A stretch of 64,000 nucleotides of DNA, taken from assembly GCA_023101885.1 (NCBI GenBank), contig JALPQD010000302.1, positions 399,956-463,955 of the forward strand, in the 5' to 3' direction. The notes beneath the pieces are model-generated. The model was not told where the DNA came from, ran no database searches, and was given only the letters and a program-made list of their open reading frames with translations. This stretch comes from Typhlomys cinereus (lineage: Eukaryota; Chordata; Mammalia; Rodentia; Platacanthomyidae). This document shows positions 1-10,458 of this stretch, in pieces; position 1 is the stretch's first letter, and every line of letters begins with the position of its first letter. Position numbers and translations under genes: made by a program.

Positions 1-1076
1 AGACCTAGTTCTTCTTTGAATGAAAACCAACTGCCTTACCATAAAGAAAGTTAAATATTTTTCTAAGAAAATGACTATATAATTTTGAAAGTATACTTGT
101 ACAAGCTGAAACAGACATAACAATTCAAGGAAGGAAACAATAAAAATATCCAGAAAGCCAGTTTTAAATTTTGATTTAAAAATCATTTTTTTTAATATCG
201 AAGTTTACTGAGTGAAATGATTCAACAACGTGAAGCAAAATCATCCACGCTCCTTTGAAGCACTGTGCTGGGAATAGAGGAAGGATGGAATGTGGCTGCT
301 ATGGGCTTGGGGTGATAGTGTTCTAAAGTCCTTCTTTTGACATATAAAATAAGGATGTTTCCTTACACTGTACCCAGCTGTCAGTCCTGTTTGCAAAAGC
401 ATCATTGTTCATGTAAGCCGTCACAGCCAAGGAGAACTGGAAAGCTTGAGATAAAGCTTGTAAGAGTCCATTGCTTAGTCTGAGCTCCTTAACTAGGCTC
501 CAGCAGATGATCAAACCAGAATGAAGCCACTTGTCTAAGTGCATGGAATCAAACTAAGCTTTAAAATGGTCCTGTATTTCTGAAAACCCAGGAGATTCCA
601 GTCTCCTGAGTCACTTTGATGAGGACATTCCCTCTGTTTTAATCTCTAGGCAAAGTAACTTTGAAATAACCTATCTGGTTTTTTCCCCCCTGTTTCTGCT
701 TTCTCTAGCCCTTTTCTGTCTATAAAGCACTTTCTGAACTGGGCCCCATGGAATACTCTCTTCTTTATTGTAAAGGGAGGATTGTGTGACTCTAGCATCA
801 CACACAGAAAGCCAGCTAATGCTAAATTTGTTGCACTTTAGTCTTTTGACATAGGTACATTATGGAATGAAAAAAAAAAAAAAAAACCCTGAGTTTGCTT
901 GCAGCAGGTATGAAATTGAGTTGTGCCTGCTGCTAACCAACTGCCTTTAATTCACTTGCCTAAATTAAATGAAGGTGGACTTACCTTATCAGACATGGGC
1001 AATGCTTGGTTATGGGCACAGCAGAGACACAGCAAATGGCCTCTGTTATTGAAGAGAACAAGCTAGGCTAACTTCA
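1..1076. other. Unique AT-rich sequence, no gene seen
   Basis: No convincing coding region or recognised repeat. The only low-complexity feature is a 17-base A tract at 870-886. Short open frames here have no family resemblance and no splice context. Confidence 0.5.
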
Positions 1077-1540
1077 TGACAGGCCTCAGATGCCATACTA
1101 GGCCTAAGTTTCAGATTCCTATAACCCTAACCCGGTGACTACAGATATTAGCTTAAGGGAGTCATAAAAGTCCCTGGATAAGAACATATCACTCAGACCC
1201 TCACAGAATGTCATTTGGCCAGAGGGCCTGCAAAAAGTCTGGAATGCTGTTTAGCCTGAGGGCTGAAAAGAAGCCTGCAAGCCTTTAAGGCTGTAAACTG
1301 CTTGGGTGGGGCATGCAACCTCCTTTGTCCCTTGTGTATAAAAACTGTGTGGAGACGTAATTTGGGGCTGCACACACAACACCCTGCTTGGGTGTGTAAG
1401 CCCTGGTACCAGCTTTTCTCTCCCTCCCCTCCTCTCTCTGTCTCTCTCTCTCTTTAATAAAGCCTCTCAGTTGTGTTTGTGGTCGCCATTTTCTCTGTAC
1501 AATGGTAGACCCCAGCATTCTGAATTGAATAAAACGCTCT
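1077..1540 (+). mobile_element. Solo LTR of an endogenous retrovirus, class I-like
   Basis: The sequence has LTR architecture in the + direction. It starts TGACAGGCCTCAG, has a TATA box at about 1337-1344 (tataaaaa), a CT-rich tract at 1418-1452, and a polyadenylation signal at 1456-1461 (aataaa) followed by a U5-like tail with a GTGGTCGCC motif. The TATA-to-poly(A) spacing of about 120 bp fits an R region. The opening resembles mammalian ERV1 LTRs from memory; no search was possible. The left edge is estimated from the TG start. The right edge is where an oppositely oriented LTR begins, so the true U5 end is uncertain. No internal viral genes and no clear TSD are seen. Confidence 0.55.
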
Positions 1541-2285
1541 TGTTGGAACCGAAGTTCCTCCAACTCACCCGCCCCGACCCCAAAAGGAGACACGAGGACC
1601 GAGAGGCTGCTGCAATGGCAATAGGCGAGTTTATTCTGGCATGCCAGGACCGCCTCCTTCTTGCAAGCAAGAGAAGAGCGGCCCCGACTGAGGTCGGGGT
1701 AGGGTTTTTATAGGGTATAGGGTAGCAAAACATATTTTTCTATAGCACTCTTTGGCACAGTTTTTACAGCACACAAGGACGTTGAGTCAGCCAAGGGTGA
1801 CCATCAGATGTTCTGGTCGAAGTCGTGGGCAGTTCTTGGTGGGCGAGGTCCCGGTCAACACGTCTGCAGCAGGGCTGACTTGTTTGTGCAAGATAGCAGT
1901 GGGCTTGGGGTGAAGCTTCGGTCATAGTTACAATAATAATACAAAGGCTTTGGTGGTATTTGGCATATTAGACCTTGAGAGGGGGAGCATTTCCCGGAGT
2001 TCTGTGTGGGGAGGGGGCAAGCGGGCTTAGACGGCATCTGGACATACTGAAAACATTTCTCCGAGACCTTGAAGGGGGAAGATTCTCACAGGGACCTTGA
2101 GAGTGGAGATGTTTTTCAGTCTCTAGCCACCTGTTGTTTTCAGAACTCTGAAAACTGCTGACCACCAAGCTGTTAGTCATAACCTCATTATTTGTCACAA
2201 TTTCTGTAAAAATTTCTTTTCTTCCACAGCTCTTACTTTTACATATGTGTCTTGGCTGGTCTTTAAGAGATACTGGGGCCTAACA
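1541..2285 (-). mobile_element. Solo LTR of an endogenous retrovirus, reverse orientation
   Basis: A 745-bp block begins TGTTGGAACC and ends GGCCTAACA on the + strand, giving the TG...CA ends of an LTR. Read on the - strand, a TATA box (tataaaaa) lies near 1712-1705 and the polyadenylation signal AATAAA at 1635-1630. These are followed by a U5 with the phrase CTCTCGGTCCTCGTGTCTCC, typical of rodent ERV LTRs. U3 is about 570 bp. No gag, pol or env sequence adjoins it, so it is a solo LTR. No 6-bp duplication is visible. Its right edge is well supported by the terminal CA; the left edge abuts the other LTR directly. Confidence 0.65.
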
Positions 2286-2901
2286 GTTATTAGAGTCTAA
2301 TGATGTAAAAAAGCAATGATTAGAAACTGTTCTACTTGATATGAGCTGGAAAAGCTATGGCTCTGTGAGAATGATGGGGCTGACAGAGGAGCAACTGTCT
2401 ACTACATTTCAATTACATTCACAGGTATCAGTCAGGCTGCTAAAACTTTGTCTTTACTGTGCCAATATTTCATAAAAGGGGAAAAGCCATGAGACATATG
2501 TTTATAACAATTTGTGTGAAAAGAGTGCTATGTACCTTGTGCATAGAAAATATCGAGATCTGAATATGACTGTTGCCAAGCATTACATTTATTAAATAAT
2601 GTCTTGGGCAGACACACACATAGTGTGACGTTTGACAAGAGCATGAGTTATAGTGAAAGTTACTATTTAAATGAAAAGGAAAGTGGGAGGCAGGATAGAA
2701 GGATGGAGAAACATCACTGAATCCATGTGAGCTAAGGACAAACCTCTCTTTTCCATGTGTGTGTACTCTGTTTTCTGGGCAGCTGATTGGTGTGCTGAGA
2801 AGCCAAAACCTATTAGCATATTGGAGAAATTTTTGGTAGAGTCAGGAGTTAGTTCAATGGGGAAAGGAATGAGGAACAACACTGACTATATATGAGCATG
2901 A
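2286..2901. other. Unique sequence, nothing recognised
   Basis: AT-rich sequence without a recognisable repeat or credible reading frame. Confidence 0.4.
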
Positions 2902-3425
2902 TGTAGGGGTTCATGAATAAAGAGAAACTGACACAAGAGAGAGGCTTAGGAAATAGGAGTTTTTTTTAAGAGTTGAGGGAGCCATAATTTAGTTTTGAGG
3001 TAGGAGAGCATTAGAAAAGAAGAAATACCTTAAGGTCAGAAAAGATAGGGAGAAAGCCACAGTCTGGCAGGAGGAAAAGAGGAGAGGGTAAGCAGGGAGA
3101 CCTGAGAGCTAGGACAAGAGAAGTGTACCCTTGGCGAGATGGCAATCTTTTATTGTCTCAAGAGCTGCTAGGGATGAGCCGGGGAGTTACTAGCTAAGTC
3201 TTTGCTTGGAGGTGTGGTCTTTACAAAATGGCCATCTGGATAAGGTGAAGGTTTTACAAAATGGCAACTGTGTTTAGCAACAACTATTCTAGAAAGCTTT
3301 GGGCTTTCTGATTAAGGGGTTAGAAAGATGACTAGTGCTTTTTTATTTGGAGAAGATAAAGAGAAGCAGGAACACAGAGCCTCTAACCACAAAGCAAGCT
3401 TCTGTAAGAAACTTCCTTGCTAACA
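2902..3425 (-). mobile_element. Possible LTR, reverse orientation
   Basis: On the + strand the block begins TGTAGGGGTTC and ends TTGCTAACA, so both ends have the TG/CA form. On the - strand AATAAA occurs at 3154-3149, followed by an R/U5-like stretch rich in CT. The U3 side contains two short 'gccattttgtaaa' repeats (about 3222-3260). No TSD is visible and there is no clear TATA box, so the call rests on ends and poly(A) signal only. It could instead be an unrelated old repeat. Confidence 0.3.
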
Positions 3426-4789
3426 GTTTTGACACAATAAAGAAAAGGAGATAGATCGCAGCCTCAGGGATTCGTCCTATGGGACTTCTCCACTTGCTCT
3501 TTGCTGGGATATGAGTGATTAAGACAGGCTACCTGTATTGTTTCTTGGCATACTGTGCTAGTTGTTGACTTCTCTTTCTTGGTATATGCCCTTTCTCTTT
3601 TTTATTAAGATTCCTCTTTCAACTTGTCCATTTTTCTTTACTCAACTTTCAAGACTACCAGTGTTAGCAGTCTTGATTCTAAGAGTGATTTGGGAAGCTT
3701 TGTTCTGATTCATTTTGGTAGCCAGTGTTTACGTAATGTTTCCTGTCTATAAGGGCGTATCCTAGCAGCGGTAGTGGAATAATGAAAGTACTACAAAAGT
3801 GCCACTTTCACCCCTTTTACTGCCTTGAGATTAGAATGGACTGTAATGTGAGAACAAGTGCCTGGAGGCTGTGCTGCAAACTGCTGTCGGGGTTGGAGGA
3901 AGAAATATTTCTACTCAAAGGAGTGGCAGTGAAGGAGTGAAGAGGATGCTACTGGTGGGGCCAAGAGGCTGGGACGGGTTCTAATAGGACAAACCACAGG
4001 CAGAAGACAAGATAGGACAAGCAAGTAAAGGTTGGACAGCTCAGGACGAGTGTTACTAATGCAGAGCCAAACCCTTGCTTTCCAGGAAACACAAATAATC
4101 AAGAGGCTGATCAGGTTTTCAGAATTCTGAGACTTTGTGAGAACTGTCATTACCATGGCAGCAAGCAATGGCACTCTGCACATCAGCTAAAGTTTTGAGG
4201 AATGAGCACTCAGAAGTCGAGTTTCATAATAAGAACAATGAAAGGTTTCTTCGTGAGCGCCAGGAAGAGAGAGCTGGCTCTTGTTACCTTGGCCACGATC
4301 TGGAAATGTTTACTTTGCCATTTCTGAGTAATGATTTGAATATCCCTATGTGAGTTTGCTTTTTCCCATGTATAGGGCTTCGGTGCAAGCATTGACGTGT
4401 CCTCCATGTAGATTTAGTTGGCACTTTCACTGTGTGTCAAAGGCCTCCCTTGCATTTCTCCAGACCCTTCTGTTTCCTACAACACCAACCTTACTTATTC
4501 TAAACATCTCAGTGTATACTGCTAATCCAGTCCCAATCAGTGCCAGACTCTACAAATTCCCCAAAGCAAGAAACAAAGATAGCAAATAGCTGCCGAACTT
4601 GCCTCAAATGGTTCCCAGAATCGCTTTTCTACTTTAAAGTTTCTAAACTCTCAAACATGGTTGGAAGTTTGAATCTATTAGATTACCTATAGTATCAGCT
4701 ATATTTTTGTAAGGCAAATGTTTTCACATACCCACGTACATTCTTTTGTACTTCTTATGGATGTGCAAGCTGATTTTCACATATTCTTT
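3426..4789. other. Unique sequence, nothing recognised
   Basis: No gene or repeat recognised. Open frames up to about 90 codons occur but show no domain, no repeat family and no conservation signal that can be judged by eye. Confidence 0.4.
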
Positions 4790-4915
4790 TACAATCCTCA
4801 TAAATCACCTGTTGGGGCAAGCACTTATTATTTCTGTATTACAGATGAGAAAAACCAACATACCAAATATTGCCTGTTAAAGTATTTCATGATTTGAACC
4901 TAGTGTGTCTGATCT
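4790..4915 (-). repeat. MIR SINE fragment
   Basis: The sequence 'acaatcctcataaatcacctg ... attacagatgagaaaaacc ... tgatttgaacctagtgtgtctga' follows the reverse complement of the mammalian MIR consensus in order: the 'atcctcacaacaaccct' part, then 'tttacagatgaggaaactgag', then 'gattcgaacccaggcagtctga'. It is strongly diverged, as expected of this ancient family. Confidence 0.7.
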
Positions 4916-5018
4916 TCACGTACTTTTTCTAGTATAGAAACCTGACATTTTGCAAAGAGATTACATTGCAACTTTCTTTAAAGACATTTTGTGAAGTATT
5001 TTGAACTTTTTTGTTTAA

Positions 5019-5130
5019 ATAATGTGGAGTAAACAAATGAAGTCTAGGGGGAGACTGATTTTTTTCACCTAGTAGTCAGGCACATTTTCTAATTATGTAT
5101 TGCATTTGTCAGATTCTAAGACTAGACAGA
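5019..5130. repeat. Old dispersed or duplicated segment, copy A
   Basis: A stretch including 'caggcacattttctaatta' and 'tgcatttgtcagattctaa' is matched about 870 bp downstream (5892-6002) by a similar stretch with the same landmarks in the same order and orientation. Similarity is roughly two thirds by eye. The family is not recognised. Confidence 0.5.
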
Positions 5131-5462
5131 ATTGTGCACAAATGCAATTTCAAAGACTGCACCTTATTCATAATGACTTTAACTTCTCAGGTAAATTATA
5201 TATGGTTGGCTAACATCAAATAAGACACTTAGATTATTTTATTCTTGTTGATGCTTTTATGAATAAAGTATTCCAATATGACCTTTTTTACTTAAATGAA
5301 GACATGGATACTAGAGCAATTTCCAACAAGACAGCATACCCTTCAGTGAATATCTGCAACATTACCCAGTGGCAGCCTTAAAATCCATTCTATTGTATTT
5401 CCTAAACTTTAAAGGCATCCTTTTGAGAATAGAATTATCTTAGTCAGAAACCTGGTTAGAGG

Positions 5463-5571
5463 GAGGGGAGGAGGAGCAGGGGTTCGGGGGGAGGAGGAGG
5501 GAAGGAAGGACCTGGTGTACCTATTAAGTTTGTATGAGCTGAAATAATAATAAAAAATGTATTAAAAAAAA
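5463..5571 (+). mobile_element. Very short 5'-truncated L1 3' end
   Basis: A G-rich polypurine tract is followed by 'cctattaagtttgtatgag' and an A-rich tail, matching the last about 110 bp of the L1 3'UTR seen elsewhere in this window. It is flanked by a perfect 17-bp TSD (agaaacctggttagagg, 5446-5462 and 5572-5588). This is therefore a genuine target-primed insertion that was truncated almost completely. Confidence 0.9.
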
Positions 5572-5891
5572 AGAAACCTGGTTAGAGGTAGCCACATCTT
5601 TTCATCAGACAAATAATCTTTTTTATTAAACTTTGAGGGGAAAATCAATAAAGAAACTCATTAGAAAATTCCACTTTAATATTTTCCAGAGGCAGAGGTT
5701 GGAGAGATTTAAAATATGACCCCCAATTTAATGGGACTACAGGGTGTCCCGGGTCATTGATAAGAATACAATGTATTTCTTTTTTACTCCCTCCTCTTTT
5801 GGAAGGTGTGACTTTTCATAAATGGGTGCACATTATTGAATGTGTTAATCCTGAATGTCAATGGGTATAATTGGCCCATGTTAACCTTTGC

Positions 5892-6002
5892 TTGAATAAC
5901 ATGAAATAAACAAAATTTGGTTTAAAGAGATTTTTTTTTTTAGCAACCAGGCACATTTGCTAATGAGGCATTGCATTTGCCAGATTCTAGCATAATATTT
6001 TA
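5892..6002. repeat. Old dispersed or duplicated segment, copy B
   Basis: Partner of the segment at 5019-5130. It shares 'aataaacaaa', a T-run, 'caggcacatttgctaatgag' and 'tgcatttgccagattcta'. It may be a local duplication or two copies of an unrecognised old repeat. Confidence 0.5.
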
Positions 6003-6317
6003 TTACAGCTGTCAGGGTATAGCTTTCCAGGGTTGATGTTGAAGGTCCCATGTTAAGAAAGGAAAGGTACAACCATTCAGCCAGTGTATTTCTGTATATT
6101 ATCTTGGATGAGTGATGTTTTCTGCACACTAGATAATGTCCAGTTTGCACTTGAATCCTAACTTAACCATTCCATCCAAACCTTTCATGTAACTGTATGA
6201 AGCAGACAGAGACTTTTTCTTATGTTGTCTGGTTGTAGCATTTAGTCTACATGTTTGCTGATACATCACCATCAAACAGTTTAAGGGAACAAAGGGTATA
6301 TTTTCTCTTATGATTTT

Positions 6318-6655
6318 TGGTCTCAGTCCAGCTTGACAAGAGAGCTTACACCAACAACAGGGCCAAGGAACTGGCCATACCAACTCTACATAACGGCTGA
6401 GAGAGGGACGATCCTTACTTGTCAGACCAGCATGTCTCACCAAGTGTACACAAGGATGCCTACTTTCTCAATCAGCTTTCTCTATTTTATTCCAGTGCCT
6501 AATCCCATCCACCATGGGCTGGGCCTTCCCCATTAGCTAGACAATCTCCTGCAGGTTTGCTCTGGGCTTAACTCAATCATTAATTCTCTACAAATGTGCC
6601 CAGAGCTCAAACCCTCAACTGTCAAATTGACACCTGTGCCTAACCATGACACTGG
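6318..6655 (-). repeat. Interspersed repeat, URR1-like rodent family
   Basis: The same sequence recurs in the same orientation at 49383-49705 and 61203-61522. Shared landmarks are 'agctgagagagggac', 'cagcatgtc', 'tagacaatctc', 'gggcttaactca' and 'aattgacacc'. On the - strand it contains 'ggcccagcccatggtgg', which I recognise from memory as part of the rodent URR1 / hAT-related repeat (also MaLR-like in style). It has no coding capacity. Confidence 0.55.
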
Positions 6656-6861
6656 GCCAGAGTCATGATTAGATTCAGCACCATACTGCATATGTTGCCT
6701 GGGTTTACAGAATAGATTCTTTACCTTCTTAGTAATTTCTTTGCTTTTAGGGAGGTTAGAACAATTTCAAATAAAGACATTCCCAGATCATAACAGTGTA
6801 GTCATAGCTTAGTTACCAGGAAAGCAAAACAGATTTCATTGATAATAAAACAAATATACTG

Positions 6862-7128
6862 GACTGAAGAAAAGGCTCAGGGTTAAGACTCTGCTTCACA
6901 AACTGAAGGACCTGAGTTTCTAGGCCTTTCTAGAAAAAAGTGCCAGGCAGAAATGACAGTGGCCTGCACTTCTGCCCCTGATGGGCTGAGCCTGGGAAAC
7001 CTAGAAAAAGGCAAAAAAGTAGAAGCAACTAGGATGACTTCTAAATTCACTCTTGGTCCTCCACAGGGACACACAGTGCCCTCTGATACACACATACACA
7101 CACAGCCCCTCCCCAAAATAAAAAAAAT
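6862..7128 (+). mobile_element. B2-superfamily SINE
   Basis: A diverged tRNA-derived SINE. The A-box region is 'ggctcagggttaag' and the B-box region 'ggacctgagtttctag', followed by the family body ('caggcagaaatgacagtggcctgcacttctg') and a CA-rich then A-rich tail. The TSD aaatatactg is present at 6852-6861 and 7129-7138. SINEs of this type are copied by Pol III and mobilised by L1 protein. Confidence 0.85.
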
Positions 7129-7493
7129 AAATATACTGAGATACCTTATGTTTATTTTCCCATTCATGTACTTTATTTTAGTAGGTATTTATTGTGAGTT
7201 TATTGTGTGTGAATCATGAGTTTCAGGAACTGCTTCAGGGGTTTTGGAATATATTAGCAGGAGAAATATCTTCCTTTTCTCTTAAAGTCCAAGAGCAGGA
7301 GACTGAAGGAATCAAGTCAAGGGATTATCTGGAGCCTTAAGGACGTTTCAGTTTTCAACAGATGGTAAAGGTAAGATCATCTTACTTTAGAAAAGTGAGA
7401 ACTGTGGATGAAGACAGCCATGTAGCTATTTGAGGCAAGAGTGTGCAGCCCATTCAGAAGGTCTTAAGCAGGAGCACACCTGCAATGATTTGT

Positions 7494-7520
7494 TTTTTTA
7501 ATTTTTTTATTATTTATTCA

Positions 7521-7570
<50 letters not shown>

Positions 7571-7779
7571 ACAACGGGTGAATTTGGGAACCACCATGGA
7601 CCGCCTCCACCTCCTCGTTTACTCTGCCCAGGGATTCACAGGCTCCACCCTACCAGGACCAGAAACACAGGCCACCTCCTGCTTCCACCCGGAGTCTATA
7701 CATGGGGTCTAGCATCCGAACTCAGGACCTTCTGCCTGCAAGGCAGAGGCTTAACCCCTGAGCCACCTCTCCAGCCCCG
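7494..7779 (-). mobile_element. B2-superfamily SINE, young copy
   Basis: Read on the - strand it starts 'ggggctggagaggtggctca' and carries the A box, a B box 'ggtcctgagttcgg', the body, and a tail with (CA)n (here (TG)n at 7523-7567) and A/T-rich end. A perfect 16-bp TSD (acctgcaatgatttgt) lies at 7478-7493 and 7780-7795. The low divergence from the copy at 39270 suggests recent activity. Confidence 0.95.
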
Positions 7780-8742
7780 ACCTGCAATGATTTGTATGTG
7801 AGTTATTCTCCCATAGGGGGTGAGCCTTGAATTTGAGTAGCTCTGCCATGCTTGTCTGCTCTAGCAGTCTGCAACTTGATTGGTGATTGCAGAGCTATGA
7901 TCATTGACTTTGTGAGTTCTAATTTTTTTTTGGTAAGTCAAAGGTACTCACTACTACCACATCTTGGATGGAATATACAGAAAAAATAAAAATGGAATAT
8001 ATCTAGAAACCTCCTCCCTGTTAGGTAGCTTTCATAATGTTGGGTGATGCTATACATGCTTAGGGGGGTCAACCGTAGTAAAACATCAACAGTCTTATCC
8101 ATCTATGAACTCTGTGAACTATCAACTTGTCAGACATGGTATACATACTTGTGAATCAATGCCAGGAATGTTATAGGGGTGACGTGACCAACCATGATGA
8201 TTTGATTTGATGTGCACTGTTCAAGAAAGAATTCATGTCTGGTAATGCAAATCTCATAAAAATAATCCATGAAGTCTTAGGTACTATGGGGTAACTTAGC
8301 TAAAGTGATACGACATCAAAAGGCCTTCTAAATATGAATGTTTATACCTGCAGGCAAAGGTGTTAACCACAGCAGAAACTATCACATCCTGAAGGAACCA
8401 TTGAGAGCATTGTTTTACTAACTTTCCTCCTTCTACCATGACATTTAGGATGTATAGACGTGTGCATTGATGTATTGCAAGAAAGCAATGTATGTTCTAT
8501 AAACATAGGAAAGTAGGTCCTCCCCCATTTAAGAAGTGATGTTTTGACTTTTTAAGGATGCTATCACTTCTGTTGAGGCTGTACCACTTAATTTGGTTGT
8601 CTCTTCTACTTCTGCACCAACGGTCCATATCCCTGTCTTTGGTATACATGCTTTTTTCTTCTAAATGCATTCTACTGTTGCCGAGCATTGGGATTTCATC
8701 AAATTTCCAGCTCCACATGGAGTTTCAAGTCCATGTGTTTGG

Positions 8743-8744
<2 letters not shown>

Positions 8745-8778
<34 letters not shown>

Positions 8779-8786
8779 ACACTCAC
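8745..8786 (+). repeat. (CA)n microsatellite
   Basis: About 14 uninterrupted AC units, then interrupted 'atacacacactcaca'. It has no SINE body next to it. Confidence 0.95.
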
Positions 8787-9049
8787 ATTGAAATTCAGTA
8801 GGGTCTATTCAACGTCCTCAGTCAACTTGAGGAGAATGGTGCTCCTTACAGACACAAATCTTCCAAGCCAAGAACACAGTATGCTCTGCCTTTACTAAAT
8901 TTCTGTTTAATGTCATGGAAATTATTTCTTAAAATTAGGTTCCTATCCTCTTAAGCATTCATTCCCAGTAAACCCCCTTTTCCCATTCTGCTATGCCTAT
9001 GGTATCCTATATCTCAAACACATGATATCAAAGTCAAACCAGATGAAAT

Positions 9050-9215
9050 CTAGTGAGCCATGCAAGTGAAAAGACTTGAAACTAGAAGGGAGTCTGATAG
9101 GGGAGAAGTAGAATTGTAATGGGAAGAGGAGGGGGATAGAATAAAGGATTAAAGTGTGAAAATATTATGTTTACTATATTCACTAAATTTATAACAATAA
9201 AAAAGAAAGATTCAT
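9050..9215 (+). mobile_element. 3' end of an older L1
   Basis: The sequence 'gagccatgcaagtgaaaaga ... gaggagggggatag ... gaaaatattatgtttactat ... aataaaaaagaaag' matches in order the segment at 17562-17735. The purine-rich part and A-rich tail are typical of an L1 3'UTR, of a subfamily different from the complete L1s here. Left boundary approximate. Confidence 0.5.
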
Positions 9216-9601
9216 GTAATTATAGAAAGCATTGTAGTTCAGTTCTCCATTGTCTAAAATATTCCTTAAAAATAAATGTCATACAATACATCAAATTGTT
9301 CTGTGAATTCCGGTCATTAAGCCCATAGATTGGAAGAGCACTTAGCACTCAACCTAGAAGCCTTCTACAACAGAAGGTATTTATTACTGAAAAGTACAAC
9401 TTGTCAAAATGCAGAAAATAAGGATCTGTGGACAGATTGTCCATAAATAGGACATATCAGCCTCACCCACTCCCACTCTGAGACCCATTTTCTAGACATG
9501 ATGTAGTTGTCATACGTAAGATTTCATGCCAGCTAGTATACTTATATAAGAATTGCATGGAAACTGTCTTATCAACATTAAACGGATCTCAAGAAGCTCC
9601 A

Positions 9602-10458
9602 GGCCCCCTTTTCTCCCTCCCAGTCCACCTTGGCCGCCCAGCCCCGCTGCGTGCTTCCCAGTCCGCCGTCCCCAGGTGAGTCTGCCCAGCCCCAGCCCCC
9701 CCAGGTCGCCCCGCGTCCCAGCGGCACCTAGGCTGCCTCCAGTTTAGCCTGGGCCAAGCCCCAGGCACAAACCCCTTTCTTCCTCCCACCAGCCTGTCTG
9801 CCCAACCGGACAGGACTTGCTCACATTCCTCCATCCCTGGAGCTTAGGTGGGCCACTAAGCCAAGTCCCAGGTCCCAGGTGAAGAATTCTGAAATCAAAT
9901 CAGCCCCTCTGCCTCTCTGGCCCACTGGGGACTCACACACGTGGTCTACAGAAGACACACTGCTACTCAGAATTCAATAGAGTCTAAAGAAAACTCAAGC
10001 AAACGTCTAAGGGTCAAAGGTCATACATCTGAAAACCTCTACAATCATCCTATCACGTGGGAGAGATTCTTCACATCCAGCCCAAGATAAGTAAACCTCC
10101 TTTTTTTCACCTTACTATTCCTTTCTAATATTAATCACTGTAGATTAACTTTTCCAGACAGCCACCCCAAAAACATATACAACTCCAGGGAGTACACTAC
10201 TCACTCTCACATATCACCAAAATACTAAATTGTAAAAGTGCACTACCATACTAATATTCACTCCTTGTCTACTTAACCTGACTTAACTTATGTACTAACA
10301 GCCTTATAGCCTCAACTAGGAAATAACAATAATAAAAGACAAACATACACAACTCCAAGGAAAGCACTAGTAATAACTGCCCAAGTATAGTAATACCAAC
10401 TAAATCAGTTCAGTCAAAAACACACAGAAACTGAAAAGCCCTAGAAGACAAAACAACA
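9602..10458 (+). promoter_or_regulatory. 5'UTR / internal promoter region of L1 #1
   Basis: The first about 250 bp are GC- and CpG-rich (around 9602-9850), then the sequence becomes AT-rich up to the ORF1 start. In L1s this segment holds the internal Pol II promoter. It differs from the 5'UTR of the two - strand L1s at 22730-23145 and 32500-32992, which use a repeated GC-rich monomer. Function is inferred from position only. Confidence 0.7.

Noticed and set aside
1077..3425. A provirus with two LTRs and internal genes
   Set aside because: The LTR-like blocks differ in sequence and orientation, and the 617 bp between 2286 and 2901 show no viral coding sequence.
7443..7801. Frames with Cys-Val repeats here and at 24754-25014, 34576-34888 and 38430-38633
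   Set aside because: They arise from TG/CA microsatellites and, in three of the four cases, SINE bodies.
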